Below, piece after piece: positions 48,378 to 55,473 of a stretch of DNA of 64,000 bases (the stretch's first letter is position 1; the number at the start of each line of letters is the position of its first letter). The notes beneath the pieces are model-generated. The model had not been told where the DNA came from. It searched no databases and worked only from the letters and a program-made list of their open reading frames with translations. Position numbers and translations under genes: made by a program. This DNA is from Gluconacetobacter johannae (GTDB lineage Bacteria > Pseudomonadota > Alphaproteobacteria > Acetobacterales > Acetobacteraceae): contig NZ_JABEQH010000003.1 of the NCBI RefSeq assembly GCF_014174305.1, positions 124,001-188,000 of the forward strand. The letters are read 5' to 3'.

Positions 48378-50975
48378 ATGCGATCAGGACGGGTTATGGT
48401 ACGAAACAGGCGGCTCCTGCGTGCGCGGCTTCTTGGCTCGGCCGTGCTGGGCGGCATGATCGGCGTGATCGGCGGCGAGCCGGCTTTCGCGCAGACGGCG
48501 CCCGAATCAGCCGCGCCGTCGCCGCATGCGTCCGCGAAGCACCGGCCCGCGGCAGTCCGCGCCACCCGGCAGGGAGCCGCGAAGACGACCGGCGCGCCCG
48601 TGCGCCGTGCCGGCCTTGCCCCCGCGGCGGACGAGGCGGTCAACGTGGTCGCCAGCCATCATGTCTCCCACGGCGGCGAGGTCAGCGTGACCCGCGCGAT
48701 GCTGGAATCGCAAGTCGCAGGCACCAACGTGCTGAAGTCGGTCGGCCAGTTGCCCGGCGTCAGCTTCAGCTCCAGCGATCCGCTCGGCCTCGATACCTGG
48801 GGGACCAGCGTGTATGTGCGCGGCTTCTTCCAGGATTCGATCGGGATGACGCTCGACGGCATTCCGCTCAATGACCAGACCTATTCCAGCGTCAGCGGCA
48901 TCAATGTCGCCAACGCCTGGATTTCCGACGACATCCAGGGCGTCGAGACATCGCAGGGCGCCGGCGGTGTCGACCTGCCGGGCAATTCCAGCCTGGGCGG
49001 CACGATGCGGTTCCACACCTCCGATGTGAAGGACAAGGCGGGCGCCAGGGTGTCGCAGGTCTTCGCCAGCTACGGCACGCTACGCACCTATGCCCGCGTC
49101 GACAGCGGCGCGCTGAACCGCACCGGCACGAAATTCTATGCCGCCTATTCGCGCGCCGACGAACGGAAATACGATGCCGCGACCCCCGGCTTCATGCAGT
49201 CGGTGAACGGCAAGCTCGTTCAGCCGATCGGCAATGACAGCCGGATCACCACCATCTTCAACTGGAACGATGCCGAGGTCTGGGGCTATGCGGACAAATC
49301 CCTCGGCATCCTGAAAAACGCCGGCTGGCGGACCGAATCCTGGGCGCCGAACTATCTGGGGGCCTACAATGCCTCGGAATATGCGTGGGTGAACGATAAC
49401 GGCCTGGCCTATAATGGTCCGGGTTCGTACGATGTCGGCAGCGGGACCCCGCTGGTCCTGCCGCAGGGCACCAGCCCGACCATTCCGGACTCGTGGCAGA
49501 ACACGGGCGAAGGCGCCGGCACCGCCTATTATGATGCGGGACAGGCGACGCAGGATTATCTGGGCGGCATCAACGCCGACCTGGCCCTGACCAATCGTCT
49601 GCGCTGGAACACGGTGTTCTATGCCGGAGGGAATGATTCGCACGCGACGTACGGCGATCCCTGGACACAGTCACTCGCGACCGGCGCGCCGCTTTCCGAG
49701 GAAGTGTGGCAGTCGTCCTACCAGCGCTTCGGCTTCACCAGCGCGTTCACATGGCATATCGGGCATCACAGCATCAATGTCGGCGGCTGGTACGAGAACA
49801 ACTCGCAGCGGGCGGATCTGTTCTGGTACAACGAACCGGTGTACGGCCAGGGCAGCCCGATCAAGACCGTCGGTCCCTACACCACCTATGGTCCGGCTTT
49901 CCAGCAGGGGTACGGGTTCACCTGGAACACCAACGCCTTCCAGTTCCATGTCATGGACACCTGGCGTCCGGTGGACAGCCTGGCGGTGACCTACGGCTTC
50001 CGGTCCATGCTGCAGACGACCTCGGGCGGCGCGTATTACGGTAACGTCAATGCCGGCTACGGCAGCGACACGGGCTATGGCTCGGTCGCGGGCCTGCCGA
50101 ACGGTTCGATGACCTCGGCGGCCGCATTCCTGCCGGCGGTCAATATCGACTGGCATTTCCTGCGCGGTCACGAACTGTATTTCGACTTCGCCGAGAACAT
50201 GCGCCCGTTCATGGTGGCGCCCACGGGCGGCGCGGTCTCTCCCTGGGCGGTGTCGTCGCAGGATGTGTTCCGCGGGCTTCAGCACAGCCTGCCGAACGAG
50301 CGCGATTTTTCCTACGTGGTTGGCTACAGGTTCACGTCGCGCAAGCTCCAGGCCTCGATCGACGCCTATCACTCGGATGTTTACAACCGTCTGATCTCCG
50401 CCAATAGCGGCACGCTGAACACCCCGGTCACCACGGTCGTCAACTCGAAGCACGCGACGATGTACGGGATGGATGCGTCCCTGACCCTGTCGCCTTTCAA
50501 CGGGCTGGCGCGTGGCCTGGCCTGGACCAACTCGATCAGCTACAACCACTTCACCTATGCGGACGACGTCAACATCTGCCCGCTTTCGGGGGATTGCAAC
50601 ATCAAGGGCAAGAAGATGCTTGCCTATCCGCAGGTGATGTACAAGACCAGTCTTTCATACGAATATAAGGGCGCGTCCGCCCATTTCGATGTGAATTACT
50701 ATGGGAAGCGTTACTTCTCGTACATGAACGATACCAGCATCAGCCCGTACTGGATGGCCAACCTCGGCGCCAAATATCGGTTCGGCAATCTCAGCGTGCT
50801 GAAGAACGTGACCGCCAGCTTCGAGGTCTATAACCTTTTCAACCAGAAATATCTGGCAATGATGGGCGAGAACGGCTTCCCGGTCGGCGGCCAGTCGGGT
50901 GACGGGGGAGACCGCCAGTCGCTGGAGCGCGGCGCGGTCCGCGAGTTCTTCGGCACCATCAGCGCCGAATACTGA
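48378..50975 (+). CDS. TonB-dependent outer-membrane receptor (second, heads the amine dehydrogenase block)
   Basis: An 865-residue receptor. The signal peptide runs to AFAQTAPE near residue 39-46, followed by an Ala/Pro/Arg-rich linker and the TonB-box-like EAVNVVASHHV. The plug contains SVGQLPGVSFSSSDPLGL, TSVYVRGFFQDSIGMTLDGIPLND, and the barrel ends with AVREFFGTISAEY, a terminal aromatic. ATG 48378 has AAAGG six bases upstream; ATG 48396 is an alternative. The GTG-initiated frame at 48234 adds a positively charged stretch with no signal character. It lies 119 bases before the amine dehydrogenase heavy chain in the same direction, so it may import an amine-related ligand or metal, but that is inference. 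Confidence 0.87.
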   Translation: MRSGRVMVRNRRLLRARLLGSAVLGGMIGVIGGEPAFAQTAPESAAPSPHASAKHRPAAVRATRQGAAKTTGAPVRRAGLAPAADEAVNVVASHHVSHGGEVSVTRAMLESQVAGTNVLKSVGQLPGVSFSSSDPLGLDTWGTSVYVRGFFQDSIGMTLDGIPLNDQTYSSVSGINVANAWISDDIQGVETSQGAGGVDLPGNSSLGGTMRFHTSDVKDKAGARVSQVFASYGTLRTYARVDSGALNRTGTKFYAAYSRADERKYDAATPGFMQSVNGKLVQPIGNDSRITTIFNWNDAEVWGYADKSLGILKNAGWRTESWAPNYLGAYNASEYAWVNDNGLAYNGPGSYDVGSGTPLVLPQGTSPTIPDSWQNTGEGAGTAYYDAGQATQDYLGGINADLALTNRLRWNTVFYAGGNDSHATYGDPWTQSLATGAPLSEEVWQSSYQRFGFTSAFTWHIGHHSINVGGWYENNSQRADLFWYNEPVYGQGSPIKTVGPYTTYGPAFQQGYGFTWNTNAFQFHVMDTWRPVDSLAVTYGFRSMLQTTSGGAYYGNVNAGYGSDTGYGSVAGLPNGSMTSAAAFLPAVNIDWHFLRGHELYFDFAENMRPFMVAPTGGAVSPWAVSSQDVFRGLQHSLPNERDFSYVVGYRFTSRKLQASIDAYHSDVYNRLISANSGTLNTPVTTVVNSKHATMYGMDASLTLSPFNGLARGLAWTNSISYNHFTYADDVNICPLSGDCNIKGKKMLAYPQVMYKTSLSYEYKGASAHFDVNYYGKRYFSYMNDTSISPYWMANLGAKYRFGNLSVLKNVTASFEVYNLFNQKYLAMMGENGFPVGGQSGDGGDRQSLERGAVREFFGTISAEY

Positions 50976-51045
50976 GGCGTCGAGCCCCCTGCCTTGCCCT
51001 GGTCGCATGATCCGGGCACAGGGGGGCACATCGGCGCGGAGGGGG

Positions 51046-51063
51046 CATGCCCGATCGGGCATG
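51046..51063. promoter_or_regulatory. 18-bp perfect palindrome before the amine dehydrogenase genes
   Basis: CATGCCCGA followed by TCGGGCATG is a perfect 18-base palindrome, 32 bases before the heavy chain ATG. It is followed by an AT-rich run (TTTAAAATAA, 51069-51078) that could be a -10 region. It may be an operator that gives the heavy chain its own promoter, or a terminator of the receptor gene; the lack of a T-run favours the first. Confidence 0.45.
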
Positions 51064-51094
51064 TCGCGTTTAAAATAAGGGCAGGAAGGCGGTG

Positions 51095-52255
51095 ATGGTG
51101 GGTTGGAGCACGAAAACCGCGTGGCGCGCGGCATTTTCCGCCATGCTGATGGTGTCGGCGGCCACCGCCCATGCGGACACCCCCGTCCTGCAGGCGGAAC
51201 AGAACGACGTGGCCACCCTGCCGCCCGTCGCCCCCCACTGGTTCCTGCCGGCGACGGCGCACACGGCCTATACCATTTATGACGGGGACGCCGGGCGCAT
51301 CCTCGGCACCGTCCCCGCGAGCAGCCTGGGCAATATCGTCCTGTCGCCCGATCGCAAGGTTTTCTATGTCGCCGATACGATCTGGTCGCGTGGCGATCAC
51401 GGCACGCGGCAGGATCTGTTGCAGGAATATGATGCGCGGACATTGAAGCTGCTGCGCGAGATCGAATTGCCGCCCCGCGCGCTGGCGGTCTACAAGAAGC
51501 AGGATTTCGACGTCAGCCCCGACGGGCGCTGGGGCTATGTCTTCGACATGAGCCCGGCGACGGCGGTGACGGTGGTCGATCTTGCCCATGCGTCGGTGGC
51601 CCGCACAGTCGATATTCCCGGCTGCGCGCTGGTCTTTCCGTGGAAGGCCGGCGGGTTCTCCAGCCTGTGCGGTGACGGTTCGCTGACCAATGTGGGCTAT
51701 GCCGGCGGCGCGGAGGCGAAGGTCACGCACACCAAGCCGTTCTTCGACGCCAACAACGATCCGATCTTCGAGCAGGGGCTGGTCGATCGCGCCACCGGCC
51801 GGGCGCTGTTCGTGTCCTATTCGGGCAAGGTCTATGCGACGACCCTGGGGCAGGACCCGGTGATCGGTGCGCCGTGGTCCATCCAGCAGGCGGCGGGGCA
51901 GCCGGTCGCGGGGACGGGCGTGCAGGACCTCGCCTGGCGGCCCGGCGGGGCGCAGCCCTTCGCCTGGAACCGGGCCAGCGGCCATCTGTTCGTCCTGATG
52001 CATGTCGGCACCTACTGGACGCACAAGGCCGCCGGCACCGAGGTGTGGGAGCTGGATCCGGTCGCCCACGCGCTGGTGCGGCGCATCGACCTGCCCGAAC
52101 CGGCGCGCGGGATCGCGGTCAGCCCGGACGCGGCGCCGTTGCTCTATTCCACCGCCGAGAACGGAAAAATCGCGACGATCGACGTGCGCTCCGGCGCCGT
52201 TCGCAGGACCATCGAGGCCCAGGCCGGGCCGATGTTCCTGGTTCCGGACATGTGA
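51095..52255 (+). CDS. mauB: TTQ amine dehydrogenase heavy (alpha) chain, MauB/AauB-like
   Basis: A 386-residue secreted protein of the methylamine/aromatic amine dehydrogenase heavy chain family, a seven-bladed propeller that surrounds the quinone-bearing light chain in the periplasm. A signal peptide (residues 1-28, ending ATAHAD) precedes VATLPPVAPHWFLPAT. The propeller shows TIYDGDAGRILGTVPAS, VFYVADTIWSRGDHGTRQDLLQEYDARTL and repeated beta-blade starts such as VSPDGRWGYVFDMSP. It is shorter than the about 400-420 residues usual for MauB. ATG 51095 is preceded by AGGAAGG (51083-51089), five bases away; an upstream GTG is too close. The light chain gene lies two genes on. Confidence 0.85.
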   Translation: MVGWSTKTAWRAAFSAMLMVSAATAHADTPVLQAEQNDVATLPPVAPHWFLPATAHTAYTIYDGDAGRILGTVPASSLGNIVLSPDRKVFYVADTIWSRGDHGTRQDLLQEYDARTLKLLREIELPPRALAVYKKQDFDVSPDGRWGYVFDMSPATAVTVVDLAHASVARTVDIPGCALVFPWKAGGFSSLCGDGSLTNVGYAGGAEAKVTHTKPFFDANNDPIFEQGLVDRATGRALFVSYSGKVYATTLGQDPVIGAPWSIQQAAGQPVAGTGVQDLAWRPGGAQPFAWNRASGHLFVLMHVGTYWTHKAAGTEVWELDPVAHALVRRIDLPEPARGIAVSPDAAPLLYSTAENGKIATIDVRSGAVRRTIEAQAGPMFLVPDM

Positions 52256-52263
52256 CGCGGGAC

Positions 52264-52308
52264 ATGACGATGACTTTCCCCGCCCGCCCGCAGGCCCGCG
52301 CCGCATGA
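52264..52308 (+). CDS. Possible 14-codon leader ORF overlapping mauD1
   Basis: ATG 52264 opens a frame that encodes MTMTFPARPQARAA and stops at TGA 52306-52308, overlapping the mauD1 start as ATGA. It lies between the heavy chain and mauD1, where MauE occurs in the usual order, and may serve translational coupling. It has no recognisable function and may be spurious. Confidence 0.2.
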   Translation: MTMTFPARPQARAA

Positions 52309-52901
52309 CCGTGCTGCTGCTGTCCCAGTCCATCAGCTGGATGCTGGTCGTGGCGATCGCGCTGGTCGTGGCGGTGCTGTTTCGCAGCATCCGGCGCCTG
52401 TACACCCGCGTGGCGCCGGTGGGCGCGCTGATGACGTCGGCCGGCCCGCAGCCTGGTGTCCGCCTGCCGCCCCGGACCGCCCTGGCGATGAACGGGCAGC
52501 AGGTCGTTCTGGGTGGCGAACGGCCGGATGGACGGCCGCATCTGTTGCTGTTCGTGTCGGGTGGCTGCCCGATCTCGCGCAAGATCCTGCCCATCGCACA
52601 GGATTTCACGCAGCGCGAATCCATCGACCTGTTGTGCCTGGGCGACGATACCGACGCGATGCAGTGGGACCTGATCCGTCGTTTCGGCCTGGATCCCGCA
52701 GGCTTCGTGAACGACCCGCAGATCGGCCAGTGGCTGGAAATCGACAAGCTGCCCTTCGCGATGCTGCTGGATGCTGCCGGCACGATCGTGGCCAAGGGTC
52801 TGGTCAACAATCGCGAACATCTTGAAAGCCTTGTCGTGGCGGGGGAAACCGGCCACGTCTCCGTGCAGTCCTATCTGGACGCACGTCCCCGCGCGGCATG
52901 A
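52305..52901 (+). CDS. mauD: MauD-like accessory protein with atypical CPIS motif
   Basis: A 198-residue membrane-anchored thioredoxin-like protein of the MauD family, required with MauE for light-chain maturation and disulfide formation. An N-terminal helix (residues 11-26) is followed by the short RLYTRVAPVGALMT segment shared with the second MauD, then the redox motif region VSGGCPISRKILPIA. The expected CPxC is CPIS here (codons TGC CCG ATC TCG), so the second cysteine is absent. The protein may act as a non-redox isomerase or binding partner rather than a classical disulfide donor. It starts at ATG 52305 inside the leader stop. Confidence 0.8.
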   Translation: MTVLLLSQSISWMLVVAIALVVAVLFRSIRRLYTRVAPVGALMTSAGPQPGVRLPPRTALAMNGQQVVLGGERPDGRPHLLLFVSGGCPISRKILPIAQDFTQRESIDLLCLGDDTDAMQWDLIRRFGLDPAGFVNDPQIGQWLEIDKLPFAMLLDAAGTIVAKGLVNNREHLESLVVAGETGHVSVQSYLDARPRAA

Positions 52902-52936
52902 CGATGCCGTGCCGCCGCTCCGGGAGTGTGTAGACG

Positions 52937-53485
52937 ATGTCGGTTTCTTTCCTCGACAGGCTGGGCGAGACGGCCACGCGCAAGCTGGCCGCGCGGTCGT
53001 CGCGCCGGGGCGTGCTGGGCCGCATGAGCGCGGCGATGGCCCTGGCGCCGGCCTTTCCCCTGCTGCCGGTGGCGCGCGCGGACGCGGCCTCGGCCCCCGC
53101 TCCGACCCTGAGCGATTTCGAGCGCCGGGCGCAGTCCAGGGACGCGACGAAGTGCAATTACTGGCGCCATTGCGCCATCGACGGCGTGCTGTGCGGCTGC
53201 TGCGGCGGCGGGGTGCATACCTGCCCGCCCGGCACCGAGCCGTCGCCGGTCTCGTGGATCGGCACATGCCGCAATCCGGCCGACGGCCGGTCCTACGTCA
53301 TCGCCTATCGCGATTGCTGCGGCCGCGATATCTGCGCGACGTCGAAGGACTGCCACTGCAACACCGCCGATCGCGAAATGCCGATCTACCGGCCCCAGGC
53401 CAGCAACGACATCATCTGGTGTTTCGGAACGGCATCGACGGCCTATCATTGCTCGACCGCCGCGATCATCGGGCAGGCGAGCTGA
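52937..53485 (+). CDS. mauA: TTQ amine dehydrogenase light (beta) chain, MauA/AauA-like
   Basis: A 182-residue precursor of the cysteine-rich light chain that carries tryptophan tryptophylquinone. The N-terminus holds a twin-arginine-type leader (SRRGVLGRMSAAMALAPAF at 22-40), as expected for export of a folded protein. The mature part has TKCNYWRHCAIDGVLCGCCGG, EPSPVSWIGTC (Trp107), the DCCGRDIC segment, and NDIIWCFG (Trp161). Trp107 and Trp161 occupy the positions of the two tryptophans that cross-link into TTQ. The many cysteines fit six disulfides. It oxidises primary amines, passing electrons to a copper protein or cytochrome c; the amine (methylamine or aromatic) is not determined by sequence here. 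Confidence 0.9.
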   Translation: MSVSFLDRLGETATRKLAARSSRRGVLGRMSAAMALAPAFPLLPVARADAASAPAPTLSDFERRAQSRDATKCNYWRHCAIDGVLCGCCGGGVHTCPPGTEPSPVSWIGTCRNPADGRSYVIAYRDCCGRDICATSKDCHCNTADREMPIYRPQASNDIIWCFGTASTAYHCSTAAIIGQAS

Positions 53486-53516
53486 CGTCCGGCCCACGGT
53501 CGCGCGCGTGACGACG

Positions 53517-54041
53517 ATGCGTTTTCCGCTTCTGCCGGTCCTTGGCGTGCTGTGCGCGCTCGGCCTGTCGGCGTTGCCCCGGCCGGCTCCGGCCAGCGGG
53601 GCGATGCCGGTGGTCCCGGTGGTGCAGGGGCACTACCTGGTGGGATGCGGGGGATGCCATGGGGTGCAGGGGCGATCGGGCCGCAGTGTGGTTCCCGACC
53701 TGGCGGGGCAGGTCGGCTATTTCCTCTGTACGCCCCAGGGACGGGATTATCTGGTCCGGCTGCCGAACGTGGCCTTTGCCGACCTGTCGTCGCAGGACCT
53801 TGCCGACATGGTGAATTTCGTGGTCTTCACCCTGGGGCGCGACAGCGTGCCGGCGGGGGCCACACCCTATACGGCGGCGGAAATCGCGCGTTTGCGGGCC
53901 GATCCGCTGCGACTGGCCGACCTGCATGGCTATCGCGACCGCGTGGTGCGGGGGGTGATCGGGGCCTGTCCGCGGGCCCGGGAGCTGCACGATTATGATA
54001 CGGCCCAGGCTGGGCGCGAGGCCGGGCGCGATGCGCCTTGA
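53517..54041 (+). CDS. Periplasmic monoheme c-type cytochrome
   Basis: A 174-residue exported cytochrome c with a signal peptide (residues 1-30, ending ASGAMP) and one CXXCH motif, CGGCH, at about residue 44-48. A Met-containing C-terminal half (DLADMVNFVVF) could provide the axial ligand. Its place directly after the light chain suggests it accepts electrons from the amine dehydrogenase, perhaps replacing amicyanin or azurin, but this is inference from context. ATG 53517 fits the signal peptide better than GTG 53508. A dispersed repeat follows it at 54081. Confidence 0.82.
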   Translation: MRFPLLPVLGVLCALGLSALPRPAPASGAMPVVPVVQGHYLVGCGGCHGVQGRSGRSVVPDLAGQVGYFLCTPQGRDYLVRLPNVAFADLSSQDLADMVNFVVFTLGRDSVPAGATPYTAAEIARLRADPLRLADLHGYRDRVVRGVIGACPRARELHDYDTAQAGREAGRDAP

Positions 54042-54080
54042 TACCGACCGATGAAAGCGATGATAGAGCGTGCAGGACAG

Positions 54081-54133
54081 ATCGGGCGTTGCCCGAACCC
54101 ACCAGGACCTGAGGCCCTGGACCCCGATCATGG
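54081..54133 (-). repeat. Dispersed intergenic repeat, copy C (inverted orientation)
   Basis: In reverse complement this stretch reads ATGATCGGGGTCCAGGGCCT, then TGGTGGGTTCGGGC and a hairpin, matching the second half of copy B (55401-55465) nearly base for base. Its hairpin TCGGGC-GTT-GCCCGA is at 54082-54096. It separates the cytochrome c gene from mauE and probably interrupts or terminates transcription between the two halves of the cluster. Confidence 0.7.
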
Positions 54134-54235
54134 ATGAAACAGGCTGGAGAGGCCTGATGTGTGCGGACGAAGGGTCCTTCATGAACTTGGATTGGCATGA
54201 CACGGCATCGCCGGATGAACGGAAGAGAAGCTGAG

Positions 54236-54778
54236 ATGACGGGTGCGGGGATGTTGCCGTCGATGGTGGCCGCGCTGGCGTGCGGCGCGGTCGGGGGGCT
54301 GTACCTGGCCGCCGGGGTCGCGAAGCTGCGCGATCCGGACGATTTCCTGGGGACGGTGGCGGCCTATCGCCTGCTGCCGGGCGGCCTGCTGGCCCCGGCG
54401 GCCTGGGGGCTGGCCGGCCTGGAAACGGTGCTGGGGGCGATGATGCTGACCGGTATCGCCGTCCGCTGGGCCGGGCTGGCGGCGGCGCTGCTGTTCGGGC
54501 TGTTCGCGGCCGCCATGGCCATCAACGTGCTGCGCGGACGGGTGAACCTGTCGTGCGGCTGTCTGCCGGGTCTGGCCGGCGCCCGGCTGTCGTGGCTGTC
54601 GGTGGTGCGGACCCTGGCGCTGGTGCCGCTGGCTTTGGTGCCGGTCGCAATCGGGCTGCCCGGATCGTGGCTGCTGCGCGGCCAGTCACTGGTCGCCGGC
54701 GCCTGCCTGCTGGCCCTGGCCCTGAGCCTGTCGCATCTGCTGTCGTCCGACGGCGCCGGAGAGGAACGTTCCGCATGA
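54236..54778 (+). CDS. mauE: MauE-like membrane protein for amine dehydrogenase maturation
   Basis: A 180-residue membrane protein with four to five hydrophobic helices, of the MauE/DoxX-like family. Visible features are GGLYLAAGVAKLRDPDDF near 17-34, AAYRLLPGGLLAPAAWGLAGLE, and the NLSCGCLPG cysteine pair near residue 105 that may exchange disulfides with MauD. MauE is needed for the light chain's six disulfides and TTQ. ATG 54236 is preceded by GGAAGAGAAG; ATGs at 54197 and 54215 in the same frame are alternatives. Its stop overlaps mauD2 (ATGA). Confidence 0.88.
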   Translation: MTGAGMLPSMVAALACGAVGGLYLAAGVAKLRDPDDFLGTVAAYRLLPGGLLAPAAWGLAGLETVLGAMMLTGIAVRWAGLAAALLFGLFAAAMAINVLRGRVNLSCGCLPGLAGARLSWLSVVRTLALVPLALVPVAIGLPGSWLLRGQSLVAGACLLALALSLSHLLSSDGAGEERSA

Positions 54779-55338
54779 TGGGTTTTCTTGTAGCGTCGCA
54801 GGTCCTGCTGTTCGGCGCGGTCGTGGTCCTGGTCATGGTGGTGTTCGCGCTGGCGCGCCAGATCGGCGTCCTGCACGAGCGCATCGCCCCGATCGGCATG
54901 CAGACGGCTCAGACCGGGCTGGAACCGGGGCAGGCGATTCCGCGCATCACCATGCGGACGCTGGCGGGCGAACCGTTTCCGATGGGCGAGGCGCTGGCGC
55001 CGGGTGCAGTGCGTATGCTGCTGTTCGTCGCGCCGGACTGCCCTGTCTGCAAACGGGTCCTGCCCATTGCGCTGGATGTCGCGCGCGATCGGGGGCTGGA
55101 ACTGGTCCTGGTCGGCGACGGCGCGCAGCCCGAACTGGTCATGATGCGCGATCGCATGGGCCTGGCCGGGGTGCCGTTCGTCACCGGGGTCGAACTCGGC
55201 CTGGTGCTGCAGGTCAGCCGCCTGCCCACGATGGTGCTGCTGGACGCCAACGGCACTATCCTGGCCAAGGGCGTGGTCAACACCAGACGGCATGTCGAGG
55301 CCCTGGTTCCCGCCGCCGCAGGGCGGGTCGCGGCATAG
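54775..55338 (+). CDS. mauD: MauD, canonical CPVC disulfide-exchange accessory protein
   Basis: A 187-residue thioredoxin-like protein with an N-terminal membrane helix (residues 4-24) and the redox motif APDCPVCKRVLPIA (CPVC). It is the second MauD in this cluster. It resembles the first in length, the ARQIGVLHERIAPIGMQT linker, and the final LLDANGTILAKGVVNTRRHVEALV, but retains both active-site cysteines. MauD donates disulfides to the light chain in the periplasm with MauE. The start overlaps the mauE stop by four bases, with GAGAGGAACG upstream. A dispersed repeat begins directly after the stop. Confidence 0.9.
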   Translation: MMGFLVASQVLLFGAVVVLVMVVFALARQIGVLHERIAPIGMQTAQTGLEPGQAIPRITMRTLAGEPFPMGEALAPGAVRMLLFVAPDCPVCKRVLPIALDVARDRGLELVLVGDGAQPELVMMRDRMGLAGVPFVTGVELGLVLQVSRLPTMVLLDANGTILAKGVVNTRRHVEALVPAAAGRVAA

Positions 55339-55339
55339 G

Positions 55340-55466
55340 CTCAGGGCGCTGCCCTGAAACCCGCCAAAGGCAGTCGCCTTTGGAAACCAATCCGTTATTC
55401 ATGATCGGGGTCCAGGGCCTCTGGCCCCCGATCCTGGATAACGGGTGGGTTCGGGCAGAGCCCGAC
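55340..55466 (+). repeat. Dispersed hairpin-rich intergenic repeat, copy B
   Basis: The longest copy (127 bases), filling the gap between the convergent mauD2 and LLM genes. It has four hairpins: CAGGGC-GCT-GCCCTG (55342-55356), CCAAAGGC-AGTC-GCCTTTGG (55364-55383), CCAGGGCC/GGCCCC (55412-55427), and TCGGGC-AGA-GCCCGA (55451-55465). Its order matches copy A, and its latter half matches copy C in reverse. It probably terminates both genes. Confidence 0.7.
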
Positions 55467-55473
55467 GCCGGTA

